Shown here: positions 6,304 to 8,975 of the stretch, in pieces
How the letters are laid out: each line of letters begins with the position of its first letter
Position numbering within the stretch: the stretch's first letter is position 1
Assembly (NCBI GenBank): GCA_024277475.1
Contig: JAJRVC010000412.1
Coordinates: forward strand, 1-8,975
Source of the DNA: Deltaproteobacteria bacterium
GTDB lineage: Bacteria; Desulfobacterota; Desulfobacteria; Desulfobacterales; JAFDCJ01
Length of the DNA stretch: 8,975 bases
Reading direction: 5' to 3'
Notes under the pieces: generated by a model
What the model saw: the letters and a program-made list of their open reading frames with translations, nothing else
Databases searched by the model: none
What the model was told of the DNA's origin: nothing
Translations under genes and position numbers: made by a program

Positions 6304-7977
6304 ATGATACGCTACCTGCACAGGATCGTTTTGATCGGCTGTATTCAGATCATTTTAATTACAGGTAATGCCTTAGCTGCTGATCATACAATCACTGAGA
6401 TTATCAGAAATAAGGTTGCACAAATTAGATCCACCCAAACGTTGCAAATCGATGATGCTCTGATTGCCTCCATTACCGTCTTGCCTGAACTCTATGAAAA
6501 TAATGGATTTCAGCGGCTCTGGACCAACTCTCAAAATATTGAAGATCTTATCAACGCGATCAAAACAATTGATGAAGACGGCCTTCGTCCGGATGATTAT
6601 CACATTACGAAAATCGAGCAATTACGATCCCGGATCGCTTCCGGAACTTCTCCTGATCCCGCGCTTCTAGCCGATTTTGACTTGTTGCTGACAGACAGTC
6701 TGATCCGTTTGGGCCATCACCTTATTTTCGGCAAAGTCGACCCTGAAGACCATCACCCCCACTGGAACCTTATGGTAGAAATCGATGACGACCGTCCTGC
6801 AATTTATATTCAAGAGATACTGGATGCCGGCAATCTTTCAAGAGAGATTGAAGAACTCAGGCCGCAACACATCGTTTACGACGGATTTAAATCTGTACTT
6901 AAAAAATACCGTGCCTTTCAGGCAAACGGGGGCTGGGAGGCGATACCGGCAGGTCCGACACTCAAAAAAGGCATGCAAGATGGCCGGGTTCGGCTTTTGC
7001 GCAAACGTCTGCAAATCAGCGATGATTTTTCGACGGAAGCACCGGATTCTAAAATCTTTGATGACCCTCTTGAACAAGCCGTGAAGCGATTCCAAATCCG
7101 CCATCATCTCACCACCGACGGATCTGTGGGCAAACAGACGCTGGCGGCACTCAATGTCCCGGTTGAAGACCGGATCGATCAGATCCGGATTAATCTGGAG
7201 CGAACACGATGGGTGTTGCATGCAGTCAGCGGCCAATTTGTCATTGTTGACATTGCCGGTTTCGAAGTGTTTGTTTATAATGATAATAAAATTGTCTGGA
7301 CCAGCCGCGTTCAGGTTGGCAGACCCTATCGCCGGACACCGGTATTTAAATCAGAAATCAAATATCTGGATTTGAATCCAACCTGGACGATCCCACCGGG
7401 TATCCTTGCGAAAGACATCCTTCCGGCCGTCAAAAAAGACCGCAATTATTTAAAAAACCGCAATATCAAAGTCATCGATCGCACCGGAAAAGCGGTTAAT
7501 CAGGATACAATCGATTGGTCGAAATACACCGGTCGCAATTTTCCCTACCAGCTTCGCCAGGACCCAGGCCCCGATAACGCTATGGGACTAATAAAAATAA
7601 TGTTTCCAAATAAACACCTTGTTTTTATTCACGATACCCCCAGCAAATCCCTGTTTGAACGCACCGATCGCACCTTTAGCTCCGGCTGTATCCGTACTGA
7701 AAAGCCCTTTGAACTCGCTCAAATATTACTGAACGACCCCGATAAGTGGAATCTGGAAAGCTTTAAACAGGCCATCGATTCCGGACAAACCCAAACAGTC
7801 AGGCTTCCCAAACCGGTGCCGATCTTGCTGTTCTACTGGACGGCAGCTGTGGAACCGGACGGCACTGTGCGTTTTAAAAAAGATCCGTATAAAAGAGATG
7901 CCGAAGTTCTACAAGGCTTGAACGGAAAGTTTAAGTTCAGAAAACGCCCGGTCGGACAAAAAAGACAGACACTATAA
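6304..7977 (+). CDS. L,D-transpeptidase, YcbB (LdtD)-type, periplasmic
   Basis: A 557-residue exported enzyme expected to make 3-3 (meso-DAP to meso-DAP) crosslinks in peptidoglycan. A signal peptide covers residues 1-26, with cleavage after NALAA. An N-terminal scaffold domain (about 30-215) contains FQRLWTN and DEDGLRPDDYH, as in YcbB relatives. A peptidoglycan-binding domain is at about 227-285 (VRLLRKRL, AVKRFQIRHHLTTDG, GKQTLAALNVP). The YkuD catalytic domain runs from about 310 to 500. Its motif is intact: histidine 443 in FIHDTP, and nucleophile cysteine 462 in SSGCIR. A LNPTWTIPPGI segment (357-367) lies before it. The length is slightly below E. coli YcbB, with no missing domain visible. 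The ATG has AAAGGA nine bases upstream. It is the first plus-strand gene and probably monocistronic. The exact subfamily is inferred from domain order. Confidence 0.95.
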   Translation: MIRYLHRIVLIGCIQIILITGNALAADHTITEIIRNKVAQIRSTQTLQIDDALIASITVLPELYENNGFQRLWTNSQNIEDLINAIKTIDEDGLRPDDYHITKIEQLRSRIASGTSPDPALLADFDLLLTDSLIRLGHHLIFGKVDPEDHHPHWNLMVEIDDDRPAIYIQEILDAGNLSREIEELRPQHIVYDGFKSVLKKYRAFQANGGWEAIPAGPTLKKGMQDGRVRLLRKRLQISDDFSTEAPDSKIFDDPLEQAVKRFQIRHHLTTDGSVGKQTLAALNVPVEDRIDQIRINLERTRWVLHAVSGQFVIVDIAGFEVFVYNDNKIVWTSRVQVGRPYRRTPVFKSEIKYLDLNPTWTIPPGILAKDILPAVKKDRNYLKNRNIKVIDRTGKAVNQDTIDWSKYTGRNFPYQLRQDPGPDNAMGLIKIMFPNKHLVFIHDTPSKSLFERTDRTFSSGCIRTEKPFELAQILLNDPDKWNLESFKQAIDSGQTQTVRLPKPVPILLFYWTAAVEPDGTVRFKKDPYKRDAEVLQGLNGKFKFRKRPVGQKRQTL

Positions 7978-8013
7978 ATGCCTAATCCTCCAAATTAGCG
8001 GCTGAGTTCGGTT

Positions 8014-8112
8014 ATGCACTTCGGAATTATAGAGGACAATTTTGCCCCATGCCATTGTGCTCTACATATAGGAAAGCCTAAGGAACCGAAGATAAAACCC
8101 GCAGACAAATAG
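8014..8112 (+). CDS. Doubtful 32-residue ORF with a CHCALH motif
   Basis: Between the transpeptidase and the toxin-antitoxin pair an ATG opens a 32-residue frame that looks protein-like. It begins MHFGIIEDNFAPCHCALH and ends with a lysine/proline-rich tail. Shine-Dalgarno support is poor and an in-frame stop lies 18 bases upstream, so it is not the end of the transpeptidase. It could be a tiny gene, a remnant, or chance. Confidence 0.15.
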   Translation: MHFGIIEDNFAPCHCALHIGKPKEPKIKPADK

Positions 8113-8130
8113 CTAAAGACGTTGTTGCCA

Positions 8131-8166
8131 TTGACATTCAATCTTTTTGGATATACATTGTATATC
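8131..8166 (+). promoter_or_regulatory. Toxin-antitoxin promoter with palindromic operator
   Basis: A perfect TTGACA at 8131-8136 is followed, after 17 bases, by TACATT at 8154-8159 (4 of 6 to the -10 consensus). The -10 lies inside the inverted repeat GATATAC (8150-8156), ATT, GTATATC (8160-8166), with perfect 7-bp arms. Transcription would begin about 20 bases before the antitoxin start. By analogy with MazE/PemI, the antitoxin and its complex with the toxin probably bind this palindrome and repress the operon. Confidence 0.75.
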
Positions 8167-8174
8167 AATAATTC

Positions 8175-8180
8175 AGGAGG
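8175..8180 (+). promoter_or_regulatory. Ribosome binding site fixing the antitoxin start
   Basis: AGGAGG lies seven bases before the ATG at 8188 but only one base before the ATG at 8182. The start at 8188 is therefore the functional one, and the longer frame from 8122, upstream of the operator, is ruled out. Confidence 0.8.
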
Positions 8181-8187
8181 TATGGCA

Positions 8188-8439
8188 ATGCAAAGCAATA
8201 TTGAGTTACAAATCGGGAAATGGGGCAATTCTCTTGGAATAAGGCTTCCTAAGCATATTTCAGAGACGCTTCAATTGAGGCCCAAAGACAAGGTAAGTTG
8301 CACTATTGAAAATGGAAAACTGGTTTTAAAACCGGTACGTTCGGTCAAAAAATATTCCCTTAAAGAATTGTTAGCCAAAGTAGAAGAATCGGGCAAGGAA
8401 ATATCATGGGGCAAACCTGAAGGAGACGAAATTTGGTAG
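8188..8439 (+). CDS. MazE/PemI-type antitoxin (AbrB-like swapped-hairpin DNA-binding)
   Basis: This encodes 83 residues. The N-terminal half (about 4-51) is the AbrB/MazE domain, with the signature KWGNSLGIRLPK (11-22), then RPKDKVSCTIENGKLVLKPV. This domain dimerises and should bind the palindrome just upstream. The C-terminal part (about 56-83), with KYSLKELLAKVEESG and a tail rich in acidic residues and tryptophan, matches the flexible segment that wraps the MazF dimer and blocks its RNA site. It precedes the toxin, as usual, and overlaps it by seven bases, which suggests translational coupling. Antitoxins of this type are degraded by Lon or Clp proteases; none is encoded here. Confidence 0.93.
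   Translation: MQSNIELQIGKWGNSLGIRLPKHISETLQLRPKDKVSCTIENGKLVLKPVRSVKKYSLKELLAKVEESGKEISWGKPEGDEIW
8421..8425 (+). promoter_or_regulatory. Ribosome binding site supporting a TTG toxin start
   Basis: AGGAG inside the antitoxin coding sequence ends seven bases before TTG at 8433, an ideal distance. This supports the rare start codon. Confidence 0.65.
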
Positions 8440-8768
8440 ACTACATTCCCAAATGTGGCGATTTTATTCGACTCAATTTTGACCCACAAGCTGGTCATGA
8501 ACAAATGGGAAGCAGACCGGCACTGGTCTTAAGCCACACATCTTTTAACAGAAAAATGGGGTTTGCTTTTGTTTGTCCCATAAGCACCACTAAACGCAGA
8601 AATCCATTTTATGTACCGATTCCCGACACTGAGAAAGTAGTGGGAGTAATAATGGCAGATCAATTACGTTCTCTTGATCACAGGGCGAGAAAAGCAGTTT
8701 TTATTAGCAAGTGCCCTGAGATTTTACTTCAGGAAGTCTTAATGCATATTGAACCAATTCTGTTTTAA
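8433..8768 (+). CDS. MazF/PemK-family endoribonuclease toxin
   Basis: This encodes 111 residues, the normal length for MazF. Conserved family segments are all present: DYIPKCGDFIRLNFDPQAGHEQ (3-24, the usual opening strand and loop), RPALVLS (28-34), FVCPISTT (46-53), NPFYVPIP (57-64) and ADQLRSLDHRARKA (75-88). By family it is a sequence-specific mRNA interferase acting as a dimer; arginine 28 and threonine 52 or 53 correspond to the catalytic region of E. coli MazF by rough alignment. The start is TTG at 8433, within TTGGTAG, where the last three bases are the antitoxin stop. The overlap and weak start codon would keep toxin yield below antitoxin yield. A well-placed AGGAG and the family's typical MVDYIP opening support this start. 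The cleavage site cannot be read from sequence. The gene appears intact. Confidence 0.93.
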   Translation: MVDYIPKCGDFIRLNFDPQAGHEQMGSRPALVLSHTSFNRKMGFAFVCPISTTKRRNPFYVPIPDTEKVVGVIMADQLRSLDHRARKAVFISKCPEILLQEVLMHIEPILF

Positions 8769-8975
8769 AGCTCGCGGAATGTAATAAACTGCCGATCAAC
8801 TGCATGAAGATGGGGGCCTTATCCTGCAGCTTTTCTTATTCCGGATTGAATCCTACTGAATCCATACAATCTTTTTTGCACTTGACACACAGGGTGACTT
8901 TCTTTATGTTCCCTCAAGGGGTTCTAACTAGTTTCCATCCATAAATGGCCCTTTTTCCTCTGAGCGGCGTTCTCC
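8769..8975. other. Right flank, no assignable gene
   Basis: After the toxin stop no clear terminator or gene is visible. A plus-strand frame running from before 8800 to a stop near 8942 has no start with a ribosome binding site. On the minus strand a frame open at the right edge ends at TAG (8924-8926), giving a basic 16-residue tail that may be the end of a gene lying outside. Neither can be supported further. Confidence 0.4.
8882..8910 (+). promoter_or_regulatory. Sigma70-like promoter pointing out of the window
   Basis: A perfect TTGACA (8882-8887) is followed after 17 bases by TATGTT (8905-8910, 4 of 6 to consensus). An ATG at 8945 stays open to the window end but has no Shine-Dalgarno. 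The target gene, if any, lies beyond 8975. Confidence 0.4.

Noticed and set aside
8122..8187. Longer antitoxin start at 8122
   Set aside because: It would begin upstream of the promoter's TTGACA and place the operator inside the coding sequence; AGGAGG at 8175-8180 points to 8188.
8800..8829. CTGCA/TGCAG inverted repeat after the toxin gene
   Set aside because: Five-base arms with a 20-base loop and only a broken T-rich tail; too weak to call a terminator.
1..8975. CRISPR array, tRNA, rRNA, insertion sequence or prophage genes
   Set aside because: No regularly spaced repeat-spacer array, no tRNA-like cloverleaf or rRNA segment, and no transposase, integrase or phage structural motif was seen.

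Overview
The window most likely comes from a mid-GC Gram-negative bacterium, plausibly Desulfobacterota (deltaproteobacterial). The basis is inference: a CCGCGG-cttg-CCGCGG type palindrome and short GAAC-rich tandem repeats of a kind I associate with that group, a periplasmic YcbB-type L,D-transpeptidase, Sec signal peptides and mixed base composition. Nothing in the window fixes the species.

Layout. Positions 1-460 hold no convincing gene, only short palindromes and a 27-base relic that reappears near 6075. From about 460 to 5102 all genes are on the minus strand. In transcription order they are a six-helix potassium channel (4428-5102), a large MalT-type (LAL) ATP-dependent LuxR regulator (1544-4273), a conserved 91-residue cytoplasmic protein of unknown role (1108-1383) and a small secreted helical protein (461-946). 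A hairpin followed by six T's (1460-1507) probably ends the regulator transcript. The intergenic region 5103-5502 is mostly empty, with one doubtful small membrane ORF. A GC-rich secreted glycine-zipper protein follows on the minus strand (5503-6012). It is separated from the next gene by a two-hairpin REP-like element and a promoter region containing a run of eight C's. Then, on the plus strand, come the L,D-transpeptidase (6304-7977) and a complete MazEF/PemIK-type toxin-antitoxin pair (8188-8768). That pair has a near-textbook promoter whose -10 box lies in a palindromic operator. The right edge has another sigma70-like promoter pointing out of the window, and no gene.

How the genes fit together. 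Several products act in the envelope: the secreted helical protein, the channel, the glycine-zipper protein and the L,D-transpeptidase. They are not one operon, and strand switches separate some of them. The regulator and the two small genes after it could form a signalling or stress module, but this rests only on order and strand. The toxin-antitoxin pair is self-contained. I do not see a clearly new system. The best leads are the LAL regulator with its small conserved partner, the C8 tract in the transpeptidase promoter region, and the dispersed REP-like element.
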